DNA of 64,000 bases from Stromatinia cepivora. Lineage: Eukaryota > Ascomycota > Leotiomycetes > Helotiales > Sclerotiniaceae. The position numbers and the translations under genes are program-made. This document shows, in pieces, positions 39,917-52,003 of this stretch. Position 1 is the first letter of the stretch. The number at the start of each line of letters is the position of its first letter. Under the pieces are notes generated by a model. The model saw nothing but the letters and a program-made list of their open reading frames with translations, searched no databases and had not been told where the DNA came from. The stretch covers positions 1,550,001 through 1,614,000 of the forward strand of contig RCTD01000011.1 in assembly GCA_014898415.1 (NCBI GenBank), in the 5' to 3' direction.

Positions 39917-40066
39917 TATAACAAATCCAATAAGTGTTTAAAGATCAATCTTAGAATTAAAAGTTACAAAACTAAAAAGAGTGTACTACGAAGCTATATA
40001 TATGATCAACTCGGAGCTTAGTACCGTACTAGTCCGATCGGACGCGATCACGTGTATCTCGTGACA
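39917..40066 (-). repeat. Right LTR (5' LTR by transcription) of nested element copy 2, 150 bp
   Basis: Starts TATAACAAATCC (mutated TGTGACGAACCC) and ends GTGTATCTCGTGACA, directly followed by ATACC. Confidence 0.88.
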
Positions 40067-43000
40067 ATACCCATTCTATTCATCAAGAAATCCAATAGTA
40101 ATTTGAGATTCTATATAGATTTCAGATTATTGAATTCCTTAATATATAAAGATCGATATCCCCTCCCTTTGATCGACGAAACACTTTCTTGGTTTTCCGA
40201 TATTAAGATCTTTATCAAACTCGATATTCGTCAAACTTTTTATTATATAAAAATGGATCTTGTTTTAGAAGAGTATACTACCTTTTGAATCCGATACGGA
40301 TTATACAAATGTAAGGTCGTATTATTCGGATTAACGAATAATTCTGCAACCTATTAATGTTATATGAATGATATTCTATTCGATTATCTAGATATCTTTT
40401 ATATAATATACCTCAATAATATTCTAATCTATTCCGAAAACAAAGAAAAACATTAAACTTATATCAAATTAATTTTCAAACAATTAAAAACCATTGATCT
40501 ACAAGCAGATCTCAAGAAATATAAATTCAATATTATATACACCAAGTATTCGGGCTTTATTATTTCTATTAAAGGAATAAAAATAGACCCTGAAAAGATT
40601 AAAGTAATTAAGAATTGGATTTTTCCGATAATAATGAAAGAAATTTAATCATTCCTTGATTTTTGCAATTTTTATTGATGATTCATTAAGGATTACAATA
40701 TAATAACGAAACTTTTCAATAAACTCATTAAAGCAAACGTTAAGTTTGTATTCAACAAAATATATCAAAATGTATTCAATATCTTGAAGAAAAAGCTTAT
40801 CTCCATTCCGTTTTTGTAATACTATAATCATCGATTCCTTTGTATACTCGAAATAGATATATTTGATGAAATAATTGCTAGTATATTATTATAATAGTAT
40901 AGCGAAGATTGGTTTCCCGTAGTTTATTTCTTCAAAATCATAGTTGCTGCTGAATTGAACTACAAAGTTTATAATAAGGAAATGCTGTTAATCATTCGAT
41001 TTTTCAATTATTGGAAAGCAGAACTTATTGGTTCATTATATAAAATCAAGATTTATATCGATTATAAGGTTTTCGAATATTTTATAACTACTAAAACTTT
41101 CAATACCCAATAAATTCGTTGGATAGAAGTTCTAATCGATTATAATTTCATTATTATATATCACCCTAAAAAAGATAATTCTTTCGCCAATACCTTAATC
41201 CATCGGACCGATGAATTGAACCTTCAGAATTATATCAAGAAGAAGAATCGCCTCCAATAGTTTATTAAAGATAACCAAATTGATACCGAAATCATAAAAA
41301 AAGCTTTACGAAAGTATTATCTAGATGAAACAATGATTACTAATATCGATTTGAATAAAATCGCTTTTCGATTCGATCTAATTAATTATATTATCGAAGC
41401 AAATAAAATTATAAATAGTTTATTAGTATTCAGAATGCAAGTTATTCAAGATTATAAGTATATATCATTTCAAAATGATTTTTTGCTTTACAATGATCGC
41501 TTGATGGTATCCGATATCAACAATCTTCGAATTTATTTGATTTGTGAAACCTATAATTCTGTTTTCATTGTTCATTTTAATATAAGTAAAATCTACTTTT
41601 TATTATCTTAATAATATTATTGATCCAGAATGCATAATATTGTAATCAGATATATATACAATTGTTATACTTGTAAATGCAATTCTATTTTATACAATTA
41701 TATCCCCGATTTATTGTATCCATTTCCGATTTCTAATCGAATATAGCAATATATCATTATAAATTATTGCAGTTTTAATAAGGATAAATATGGATATAAT
41801 AATGTTTTAGTCATTATTGATCGATTGATAAAGCAAGTTATTTTTATATCTTGTTACAAATCAATTAATGTTCGAATTTAAATATAATTATATCTCTATT
41901 ATATATATCGATATTATGGTCCTCTTGATATTATAGTATCGGATCGCGGTCCTTAATTCATATTATAATTCTAAAAGAAATTCAATTAAATCCTAGGAAT
42001 CAATTTCAAATTATTCATTGTTCACCATCCCCAAACCAATAATCAAATTGAGATTTATAATCAATATCTTCAATAACGATTAAAACCATTTGTTAACTAT
42101 TATCAAAACGATTAATCAGAATTCCTATCTATAATGGATTATATACAATTTACTCTTCCATACAACTCTTTAAAAGGGCTCATATCCTACGAAACCCTAT
42201 ACAAATATATACCGAAATATATATAAGAATAAAAGGAAGATACTAATAAACCAACAAACAATATGAATATGTATAATACCTGTATATATACAAAACATAA
42301 TAGATTAACTCTCATACAAGTAAAAGAAGGCCTATTATATACCTAAGTCAAAATATCGAAATCCATGAATACTCATCAATATAAAGTCGATTTCGATATC
42401 GGAAATTATGTATAACTCAATATGAAAAATTATTCTACCCAAAGACCATCCAAAAAGCTGGATTTCCTAATTCAAGGAAAATTCAAAATCATTAATCAAT
42501 CTGGAAGCTTTTTTAAGCTCGAACTCCCGATTACAATAAAAATTCATCCTGTTTTCCCTTCAAATCGATTATACAAAATATATAACGATCCTTTTCCTAA
42601 TTAGATACTCGAATTACCTCCGCCTATTAATATAATTGATGATTCGGAATAGAAAATAAAAAAAATTCTAATAATAAAGAAAACACAAAAAACTCTATTA
42701 TATAAAATCTTATAACTTAATAGCGATATCAATCTTACCTGATATCCTATTTCCGATTTTAAAACATCATCATATCTCTTACACGATTTTCATTTAACCA
42801 ATCCAATATTGCCTGGTTCTTTTAATCGATTAATCGATTAAATAAAGCTCTATAAGAGTAAAAAGGATAATTATAATTATATAAATAACGATTCATTTAT
42901 AAAACCAAAGGAAAAAAAAGTGTTCTTCAATATAACAGATTAGATATTATGATTTTATAATAATATATATGCATACAATCATGAAAGAATCAAAAAACCC

Positions 43001-43579
43001 ATACAAATTCGAAGGAATTTGATTATATACATATATAGTCCGAGCTTCATATAATAAACGAATTGCCATCATCAAAACAATACAAAGACAATATATACCT
43101 ATAATCATTTCAAAAAAATCATGCAAAAGGAAGCTTGAACATAATAAGAACGAAATATAACGTCACCCCTATCGATTTCGTTCAATTTGATCAATTTGAT
43201 CGATTAACTTAATCGATTTCGGAATTGATTATATTAACCACCCATTATCATTATACCATAATTCAACCTCCTTCTCTTTTCTATTAAAACTTTTTCCTTT
43301 CAAAGATTCCCCAAATCAAGGAGAATACAAATCAATATTAATTTAATCAATTGATAAACGATTTGGTCGATTTGATCAATTCATTCATCATTTTAATCAA
43401 TTTGGTCGATTAATTTAATCAATTTGATTAATTTCTAGTAAATTGATTAAATCAACCAAAATAACCAATCTAATTGATTTAAAGTTTATAAACCTTCACA
43501 AAACCTGGTTTCCAATGAAATAGTAATAGAATAAAGGAATGAAACACTCAAAGACGAGTTTTTCCGAAGGGAAAAATAA

Positions 43580-43861
43580 TATCACAAATCGTAAACCATA
43601 GGAGGCTAACCACATGATACCTCTTATCTCCCACATCCATTAATGAACTGATCGTCCATACACATGCATTACGATTCATGTGATTTAGTATAGTAAAATG
43701 ATGACCCTAATAATATATACGCATAACCCTGCAGCTTATGAATGGGTATTTGTATATATATATCTAGTCGCTCCTTATGAATCATAGTTCTTCAGTTGTA
43801 GATTCTAAAGAATATAATTGACCCTGTTTATTCAGCTCTACTACGGCTCTTGTGCGTCACA
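43580..43861 (+). repeat. 3' LTR of Ty3/gypsy copy A (282 bp)
   Basis: Begins TATCACAAATCG (TG to TA by transition) and ends GTGCGTCACA, followed by TTTAT. It keeps more G+C in its 3' half than the 5' LTR, so the two LTRs have decayed unequally. Confidence 0.92.
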
Positions 43862-43866
43862 TTTAT

Positions 43867-45564
43867 ACTGTTATTGTATTATAGAATTATATTATATAAT
43901 ACAATACTTTAATAAATTTGAAATATATATAATAATTATAAAAAATTTAAGTAATTTCAAAAAGTGTTTATAATATACTTTCAAAATTTCAAGATTTTTT
44001 AATTTAAATTTTTTTTTTCTAAATATTTTAAAATGTATTATATAACTGTATATAATAATTTGAATTTGAATTCAACGATATACAGGAAAATTAAAAACGA
44101 ACACAGAGTTTTTAGATTATATACAATTGTTTTAAACATCTAGGGTGATGATGTCCGTAAAATATATATCGTAGATTACCTTAGGGATAAAAAGGAGAGC
44201 AAGAAGCGGAAATGGGCGAAAGGGGCTAGACAAAAGAAACGAATCTTGAAAGAACAGAAAAATAGAACCTCCCCCTCCCTCCCTTCACCCCCCTAAAGAA
44301 ATATTCCCCTAAAACTTGGACAGGAAATTCGTGAAATGAGAAGAACATTTTTATTATCATTTTAAGCTACATGATGACTAACTAGCTATTTAGTAGCCAC
44401 CATCCTCTCCATTCAATCTCAAATACACGAAGTTATATCTACCTCCCCCTACCACAAAACTGACGCCAACATAAACAAACAAATGAAAAAAAAAAAGGGT
44501 AGGTAACCCCGCAGACAACTACCTAGTAGTTACTATCATACTTGATCTCCGTCTTCTAAAATATAAATCTAATCATGAACACATTCATTATGAAATCATT
44601 AATCAGTATAATTACATATACACACATCAACAATATTCCTCACCCTCAATACATTCTACCTATCCACCTACCTACCCATCAATCTCGGTCCCAACAACGC
44701 AACACCCGCCATCCCATCCACGCCCACAGTTTAAATACCACGAACAACGATATAAAGCTATAGAAATCACAACCACAAACCCGACACAAAAATACCTCAC
44801 CCCTTTCCCCTTCCCCCACCTTCTTCCCCCCCCAAAAAGCTAAATACACAATACGAGTACCCTAGGCACGGAACACATATTGAATTCCCTCTTCCATCAC
44901 TTTTTCTCCGAAAGGGGGGGGGGGGGGGGGGGTGAAAAAGAGGGGAAGATGTTCTATAGATGTATATATATATATCAATATACATTGTATCTGCAGAATA
45001 GAATCCTTTTAATCTTACCTTCTCAACTATTGTTTGAGGAAGATGCAAAACTATTCATTTTTAATGGGATCTTTCATGGGAAAAACAAAATGATGGCCAT
45101 GTATCCATCTATGCATCTAAAGCATATTTGCTAAATGTGTATGCGGTAAAAGAGCCATCTGATTGATGTTGGATAGTCATGATGCAACTACACACTGGCG
45201 GAGTGACAAGACCACAGACTGAAGAGACTATAGCTTCAAAAAAGGGATACAGATATATTACACTCAAGCTTATACTTGAGATAACTCATGTAAAATATCA
45301 TTCATTATTCATACTCATACTCATATTCAGAACCATTCATTTAGACCTCCAGACCTCCCAACCATCCATAACAAGCCTACCCAATCCTAACCAACCTAAT
45401 CCAATCCAACCCAACCCAACCATTGATCATTTTCTCAGAACATAACTTCATCATGATATCATTCGTACGTAGGTATAGCAACCATCTCCCAAACCAAACC
45501 CTTACTTTTACATCCAACCCCCCGACCCCACATACAACGCCAACCACACATGCATGCCAAATCA
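43867..45564. other. Gene-free flank right of the retroelement
   Basis: Bases 43867-44140 remain extremely AT-rich outside the element, the mirror of the left flank. After about 44200 composition returns to normal. A run of 19 G lies at 44914-44932. No gene is supported. Confidence 0.5.
44914..44932. repeat. Poly-G homopolymer (19 G)
   Basis: Uninterrupted G tract between CCGAAA and TGAAAAAG. Its length is prone to sequencing error. Confidence 0.85.
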
Positions 45565-47044
45565 CTATTTAGCATGCGAAACGATTTCCGCATAAACATC
45601 ATCTGGTATTTTCTTGATGATAGTAAGAGTAACTTCTTTAATCGTATCCGCTTGTAAAGGAGGGAAAGATCGGAGGATTTTCGTAGGACTTTTGACATAT
45701 GATTGTTAGCTAAATCTTTAAATAACAGAAGAACTTCCTTGAATAACTTACCTAGGAGAACTCAAGATTGAATTCCTTAGAATGACAAGTTGTGCTACAA
45801 TACAAAGAATATTAAGATGCGCACCATACGCAAATAAGAAATCCCAAAGGCGGAGTACCTCGGGTAATGGAGGGGTACATGCGCATAAAGTGAGTACTGA
45901 AGGGAAAGCATAGATTTCAGCACTCATGCCCTTACCAATCAAATAAAGACTCAATTTAGGATCAACAATGGCTAGCACTTTATCTACCAGCGCGAGTCCC
46001 TTATGAACACCATCCATAGCTCCTCTCACATATCCAGGAACCTCAGTTGTGATGAAGCGATGAAAAGCAACAAATGCTTCGGATTCGCTGCGAGCAGCAT
46101 AGAGAAATGGTGCAGCGAGTACATTCATGCCTTGAACATAAGTACCCGGTTCTCCAGCCCCTACATCAGAACCTTCCGTTGTTAAAGTCAGAGCACGAGC
46201 TCTAGATCTCATATTTGGTGATCGTGAATCTCGCTCAGGGGAACCTTGAATAGCTGTCTCCATGAATTTTCTATTTTGTATATTTCGAAAATCTGTTCGC
46301 GCTTCTTTCGCATCGTGTAATTTCCATGCTACTGCATTTAGAAGTCGTATTAAACTGGCTTCGCTGACTCGACGTCGAAATAGAGGATCGGTGGCTAGGG
46401 TTCGGAAAGTATCATTTCGTATCTTGGAATATGCAGGAGATGCGCCGCGGTGGATTAGTGATAGATATGCGTCGGTTTCGAGGGTAGGGGCATTGAGTAA
46501 TATTAACCAGATGTAGATGCGCAATGAGGACTATTAAGGATATCAGTATTTATTGACACGAATAGAAGAATTGACAAACCATTCCATCACTATCACTCTT
46601 AACACCTTGATCCAATATCTTCAATCTCATACTCTCCAAACTACCAATTGTATCTCCATCCGGAGGACCATCTCGAAGTAAACGATCCAACGACATACTT
46701 TCTGATGCAGTAAGTTTTCTATTGGCTATAGGACGCCTAGCCGTAGACGTTGGAACTGGGACCATATTCGTCACATCACTATTTGATCTTGCTCTTGAAC
46801 GTGTTGTAGTTGAAGATTGTGTCGCATCTTTTGGCACGGGCGGAATAATCTTTTGTAAAGCTTGTTTATGTTGTTGTGCGATCAAGGATGGTTGATTGAA
46901 TGCTGAACCTAATGTGTGGGCGGACTGTAATCTTCGTAAAGCTCGGCGCGGAGATGATGGTGCAATGTGTGAAGCTTGATTTTGATTTGAAGGGGCGAGA
47001 GTAGGAAATGGGAATGATTCTTTGGTGGGAGATGAAGTTGTCAT
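45565..47044 (-). CDS. BUB2: TBC-domain Rab-type GAP, Bub2/Cdc16 family
   Basis: Exons 47044-46580, 46530-45752 and 45688-45565; 455 residues; donors GTTTGT and GTAAGT, acceptors AATAG and AAAAG. The N-terminal about 125 residues are Ser/Pro-rich and absent from yeast Bub2. The TBC domain starts with LDRLLRDGPPDGD and SSLRIYIWLILLN. It has the arginine-finger motif IRNDTFR and the glutamine-finger motif YVQGMNVLAAPFLY, then EIYAFPSVLTLCAC and LRLWDFLFAYG. The C-terminal exon (SPTKILRSFPPLQADTIK) matches the Bub2/Cdc16 tail. Bub2 with Bfa1 forms the GAP that restrains the Tem1/Spg1 GTPase at spindle poles, delaying mitotic exit and septation. Both catalytic fingers are present. An insertion of about 50 Ser/Arg-rich residues lies between the two finger motifs. 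Confidence 0.9.
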
Positions 47045-47856
47045 TTTGCTATCGCATATTTTGGTTGATTGGGGTGGGATGAGGAAGAGGAAGATAGTGA
47101 TGATGATTATAATTATAATAATAAATACAATTTCAATGATTAGGTATTGAGATCCAAAATGGTGATTATGATTATGTGAATACAATCATAAAGTATCGTA
47201 TCGTATCGGATCGTATTATATCACACTATTGTACTGCTGTCAATTTGAAATTGTTGCCATGTCAGCAAAAGTCGGAGCGAAGTATGAAGAGATTTGAAGT
47301 GAAGTGAAGTGAATGCTGGGGCTGGTAACCGCGAATTTTCGTGATAATTCGTGATAACTTCCAAGTTGTCATAAAAACAAACATTAAATCAATTTTGTCA
47401 CCAATGACAACCAAGTAACCTGGTCTAGTACATAACTTACCTCGACCACAAAAGACCTGTCTGTACAAACCTGAGAGGAATATACTCGAGTAAATGCTTC
47501 TTCATACATCACCTAGAAAGAAAAAAAGATAGTGTCTTTTTCTGTAACATATCGATTTTGCTCCAAATGCCTACCGTTATAGCTGGGACACCGCGCATCA
47601 CGTGGATATGAAACTTGTGATATCGATGTATTCATGCTTGGAGTCCAAGTAGTCCAAGGTGAGTATCTCAAGACCTCGAAGTAAATAATCGATGATTGAT
47701 GAGACTTTGAAGGGATTCCCGATATTTCTACTGTACTGCAACAATTTAAAGTTTTTGCCGATCAGCCAAGTGCTTCTTCAGCAGCAGACGGAGACCCAAG
47801 ATATTTGATACTTGCAGACTGACCAAATTGGTAAGCAAAGAATAGCTTTTATTCTT

Positions 47857-47920
47857 ATCGTATCTTATCGTATCTTATCGTATCTTATCGTATCTTATCG
47901 TATCTTATCGTATCTTATCG
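47857..47920. repeat. GTATCTTATC decamer tandem array, about 6 units
   Basis: Perfect or near-perfect tandem decamers ending in ATCGGATTGC. Similar ATCGTATCGT runs occur at about 47190-47215. Confidence 0.9.
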
Positions 47921-48171
47921 GATTGCGATCTTCAACCCCTCCATTGCATCATGAAGGAAAACGATCATTGGGTAGATTTACCAGTGGATAATCCTGGTGT
48001 GTACCGCTTGAAGGAGAAAGCTTTGTGAAGATTTTGGAAGATTTTGGAAGATTTTCAAAAGCTGATCTACCTACCAGTATACAATAGAAAATGAATGAAA
48101 ACGCCATATCAATAGTTCATTTCTTCTGACGCCATCTACACAATAGATTTCAGCTCCAGCTTCAGCTTAAG

Positions 48172-48220
48172 GTTTCAAAGATTCCAAAGATTCCAAAGAT
48201 TCCAAAGATTCCAAAGGTGC
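48172..48220. repeat. AAAGATTCCA decamer tandem array, 4-5 units
   Basis: Direct decamer repeats 1.2 kb upstream of the sulfate permease start, preceded at about 48030-48060 by GATTTTGGAA repeats. Confidence 0.85.
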
Positions 48221-49412
48221 CAAAGAGTGAAAGCTTTTCTTTGTCTTCTCCTGCAACCTTGTAGATCTCCAACGTTCCAAAAATGCCCAGTCAGCCCAGA
48301 GTATAGTTCAATTCCCTTGGTAAATGATGATTTCTCCATATTATTCATACACCGATATTTCTTTTGGTTACGTTTATATCCAAAATCAATTTATAATATT
48401 GAAAATACAACATGGAAAGACTCTTTACACTGTCCGGAGGATGTCTTCTTTGAATCTCGACTCATTCATGGCCTTCTTTTCCTTAACACTTCAACATCTA
48501 TCTAGCTTCCTCTCTATATCAAAAAAGAGCAGCTGCTCGCCACCCTATTGCCGACCCCATATCCCACGTCCCATATCCATACAATTTAACTGGTTACCAA
48601 CTAAAATATATACAAACCCATCTTTTTAACAGTTACTCTTACATTATCGCTTCATCATTGCAGGTACTTTCGTCATTTTAGAAATTCACACATCAGATCG
48701 TTTATGTTTGATCCATGTTAACATCAGCACGCCCTCTTCCATTTTAAGCCAGCTCTCCCGCAAAGTCTCTCTAGCTTGACAAGTAGTAGATGTCATAATC
48801 CCAACCTCGAAGAATTTGCAAGCCCGTTACGCTTGGCTCTGCATCGACTACCAAATAATTCCGATTCTAAAGGTTTTAACTTCCGGGTCCGCCTAAGGGC
48901 CTTCTGCACAAGGATTCACTTAGTTACCAAATCGTTTTCTTTGCTGTTTCTGTTCGATTTATCTTTCATCTTATTCATCCACGAGCACGCAATACATTGG
49001 TGGCGCACCATTACTGAATGCCACTCCTGGATCACGTCTTACCCTTTTGAGCCCTTCCAGAACAAAAGCTTTTTTTTTTCTTCTACAATTAAAAGCTACA
49101 TGATCTATTCCAACTCTCGAGCTCCAGTCTAATAGTTTCGATGTCAGACTATTTTACTTTTTATTAAACACTCTTTTCGAATTGTCAGACAAAAAGATCT
49201 TCTGATCCCGACCCCCCGGTCTCCGAGCAGACACGGCTATATCAGCCCTGCATCCGCTCACAAAGTTATATATCTTGGATAACCATCTGGGAGTAACTTG
49301 CAGATCGCCCTGTCACATTTGACAGTCGTCTATTTATTTGTGGAATAGTCTTTCCTTGTCCAGTTAATCTTCCGGTATCTCAGGTTTCACAACCGAGCAA
49401 CCCTTTCTAACG

Positions 49413-52003
49413 ATGGCTGCTACCAAAGTTGGCCATGGACTGGCCAAAGTCCTCGGTATCAAACTCAACTATCGCGATGAACTCAACAGTCAAGAAATTC
49501 TTCGAGGAGAGTCAGTCTTTTCCATTCAAACTGCAGATACATTCGTAGAAGAAGAACCACGGAGTATAGAATGGATCCAAGATACCCTACCAGGTCGACA
49601 TGAACTCGCCGCCTACTGCCGGTCATTATTCCCATTCTTAAGTTGGATTGGTTGCTACAATTTGCAATGGCTGTTTGGAGATTTGGTAGCTGGTGGGTAA
49701 TGTCAAATACTCCTTGAAGAATATGATCATTAATATCAATCAGGTATCACAATCGGTGCGGTCGTCGTACCTCAAGGTATGGCTTATGCCATTCTCGCTG
49801 AGCTTGAGCCTCAGTTTGGGCTCTACTCTTCCTTCATGGGAGTTCTCGTCTACTGGTTCTTCGCCACATCCAAGGATATCACCATCGGACCTGTTGCTGT
49901 CATGTCAACTCTCGTCGGTCAAATTCTAGTGAAAGCTGCTACCACTCATCCAGACGTTCCTGGTCATGTTATTGCATCTTGTATGGCGGTAATTGCTGGT
50001 TCCATCATCGCTTTCATTGGACTTATTCGATGTGGTTGGATTGTCGATTTGATTTCCCTCGTTTCAATTTCGGCATTTATGACTGGTTCCGCTATCAATA
50101 TTGCCGTTGGACAAGTTCCGACCTTGATGGGTATTAAAGGCTTCAACACTCGAGCATCAACTTACAAGGTTTTTATCAACACGTTGAAGCATCTTCCAGA
50201 CACAAAACTCGATGCGGCCATTGGACTTACAGCTCTTTTCCTGTTATATGCTCTTCGAGCTGTAAGCCATTACAATCTACCATCGCATGTATCATTGCTA
50301 ATTACCATTTCTAGGCTTGCAATTATGGAGCCAAGAAATTCCCAAACCACAAGAGAGCATTTTTCTTCGCAGCAACCCTTCGAACCGTATTTGTTATCTT
50401 GTTATACACGTTAATCAGTTGGCTTGTGAATATGCATCATCGCAAGAAGCCATTGTTCAAGATTCTTGGTGTAGTTCCACGAGGATTTAAAAACGCTGCC
50501 GTTCCGGAAGTCAACTCTTCGATTATCAACATCTTTATAGGTGATTTACCTGCCACTGTCATTGTTCTTCTCATCGAGCACATCGCAATCTCTAAATCAT
50601 TCGGACGTGTCAATAACTATATCATCAACCCATCCCAGGAGATGGTAGCTATTGGTGTCACGAACATTCTTGGCGCTTTCCTTGGTGGTTACCCAGCTAC
50701 CGGTTCTTTCTCCCGTACAGCTATCAAATCGAAGGCTGGCGTTCGAACTCCGTTCGCTGGTGTCATAACTGCTGTCGTCGTCCTTCTAGCTATCTATGCT
50801 CTTACGGTGGTCTTCTTCTACATTCCAAGTGCAGCTTTGTCTGCAGTCATTATCCACGCTGTGGGAGATCTAATCACACCTCCAAATACAGTTTACCAAT
50901 TTTGGCGTGTGTCCCCTCTCGAGGTTCTGATTTTCTTCGCAGGTGTCATTGTTACTATTTTCAGCACGATTGAGAATGGTATTTACGTAACTATCTGCGT
51001 TTCTTTTGCCGTTCTCATTTTCCGAGTTATTAAAGCCAGAGGTCGTTTCCTTGGTAAAGTTAAGATTTTCTCAGTTGGATGCGAGACTGCCGAATATAGA
51101 TCGGCCCCCTTGGCTGACCATGGCACTTTCCCAAAATCCGAGGCCACCCAGTTTGAAGACTCTGGATCTCGCACCGTCTTCCTTCCTTTCGATCACGGTG
51201 ACGGAAGTAATCCAGAGGTTGATGTTCAAACTCCCTATCCTGGTATCTTCATCTATCGATTCTCGGAAGGATTTAATTATCCAAACGCAAATCACTATCT
51301 CGATCACCTTACGAACACAATCTTCGCAACAACCCGCCGAACTAACCCTAACCATTACGCCCGTCCCGGTGATCGCCCATGGAATGACCCCGGTCCACGT
51401 CGTGGAAAAGCTCCTGAAGATCACAGCGACCGCCCCATCCTCAAAGCCATAATCCTTGACTTCAGCTCCGTCAACAATGTCGATATTACCTCCATCCAAC
51501 AACTCATAGATGTTCGCAACCAACTCGATACTTATGCGTCTCCTTCAGTTGTAGACTGGCATTTCACGTCTATCAATAACCGCTGGACTAAACGTGCTCT
51601 CGTTGCCGCTGGGTTCGGTTACCCAACTCCTGAGGAAGAAGGATCGCACCGCTGGAAGCCCATTTTCTCCGTTGCAGAAATGGGAGGACAAAATAGTGCT
51701 GCAGCAGCAGCAGAAGCCGAGTCCAATGAGAAAGGAATCAGAGGACAGAAGCGCGAAAGAGAATTAAAAGCAAATGGAGATCAGATTAGAGGGGATAGTG
51801 AAAGCGGAAGTGGATTGAGCGGTAGTGATTTGAAGGCTGTGTCAAAGAATGTTACGAGGTCGAGGACGGCCGTTGTTAATGGTCTCAATAGACCATTATT
51901 TCACATCGATCTTACGAGTGCGTTCCAAAGCGCAGTGGCCAACGTTAAGGCAAGAGAGGCGTTTGAAGAGCGAGGAGGTAGGGATACTGGGACTGTCGCT
52001 TAG
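49413..52003 (+). CDS. SulP-family sulfate permease with STAS domain
   Basis: Exons 49413-49692, 49744-50261 and 50315-52003; 828 residues. Donors are GTGGGT and GTAAGC, acceptors ATCAG and TCTAG. Retaining either intron breaks the frame. The start ATGGCTGCTACC begins an N-terminal cytosolic segment, then FPFLSWIGCYNLQWLFGDLVAGITIGAVVVPQGMAYA, the SulP signature. About 10-12 membrane segments follow, with SRTAIKSKAG and FSAT-like TGSFSRTA. The C-terminal STAS domain has YPGIFIYRFSEGFNYPNA and AIILDFSSVNNVDITSIQQL. It resembles fungal high-affinity sulfate permeases (Neurospora Cys-13/14, yeast Sul1/2), which import sulfate by proton symport. The last about 120 residues are charged and low-complexity. 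Which paralogue it is cannot be told here. Confidence 0.94.

Larger units (their letters stand above)
38392..40066 (-). mobile_element. Nested small LTR element, copy 2 (1675 bp, gag-like frame only)
   Basis: Flanked by ATACC (38387-38391 and 40067-40071); Ty3 copy B is uninterrupted at the equivalent site (about 63416). LTRs are 150 bp. The minus-strand frame 39621-39316 reads as a retrotransposon capsid-like segment: NPEKFNNNSQKFDTWFPSIR, then FYYVYFNLES, IILPQL and ILNQLIHIYNNPNK. Further along the same strand near 38750-38610 is a helical tail (EEMINNRYFEDRLKKIY). A minus-strand polypurine tract is the complement of 38542-38556. No pol domains are present. It probably depends on another element's enzymes (inference). 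Confidence 0.9.
33476..43861 (+). mobile_element. Ty3/gypsy LTR retrotransposon, chromovirus-like, mutated copy A carrying two nested insertions
   Basis: Bounded by 282-bp LTRs and a 5-bp duplication TTTAT (33471-33475 and 43862-43866). Removing the two nested elements and their duplications leaves about 7.0 kb. Plus-strand pol homology is visible between stops: reverse transcriptase from about 40090 (YIDFRLLNSLIYKDRYPLP, LDIR, FGLTN, then YLNNILIYSE), RNase H near 40900-41100, an integrase zinc-finger region (YNCYTCKCN, about 41650), integrase core (DRLIKQ about 41820, SDRGP about 41940, HHPQTNNQ about 42030), and a chromodomain-like tail (about 42610-42840, ending DFHLTNPILPG). Degenerate gag lies at about 33930-34700. 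Dense stops and A+T bias fit RIP. The reverse-transcriptase YxDD box is YLNN, so the copy is dead. Confidence 0.93.
47045..49412. promoter_or_regulatory. Divergent upstream region of BUB2 and the sulfate permease gene, with two decamer arrays
   Basis: About 2.4 kb between divergent starts. It holds the GTATCTTATC array and the AAAGATTCCA array listed separately. The last 400 bp are CT-rich and probably leader of the permease mRNA. Open frames at 48227-48629 and 48776-49132 show no domain. Confidence 0.5.
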
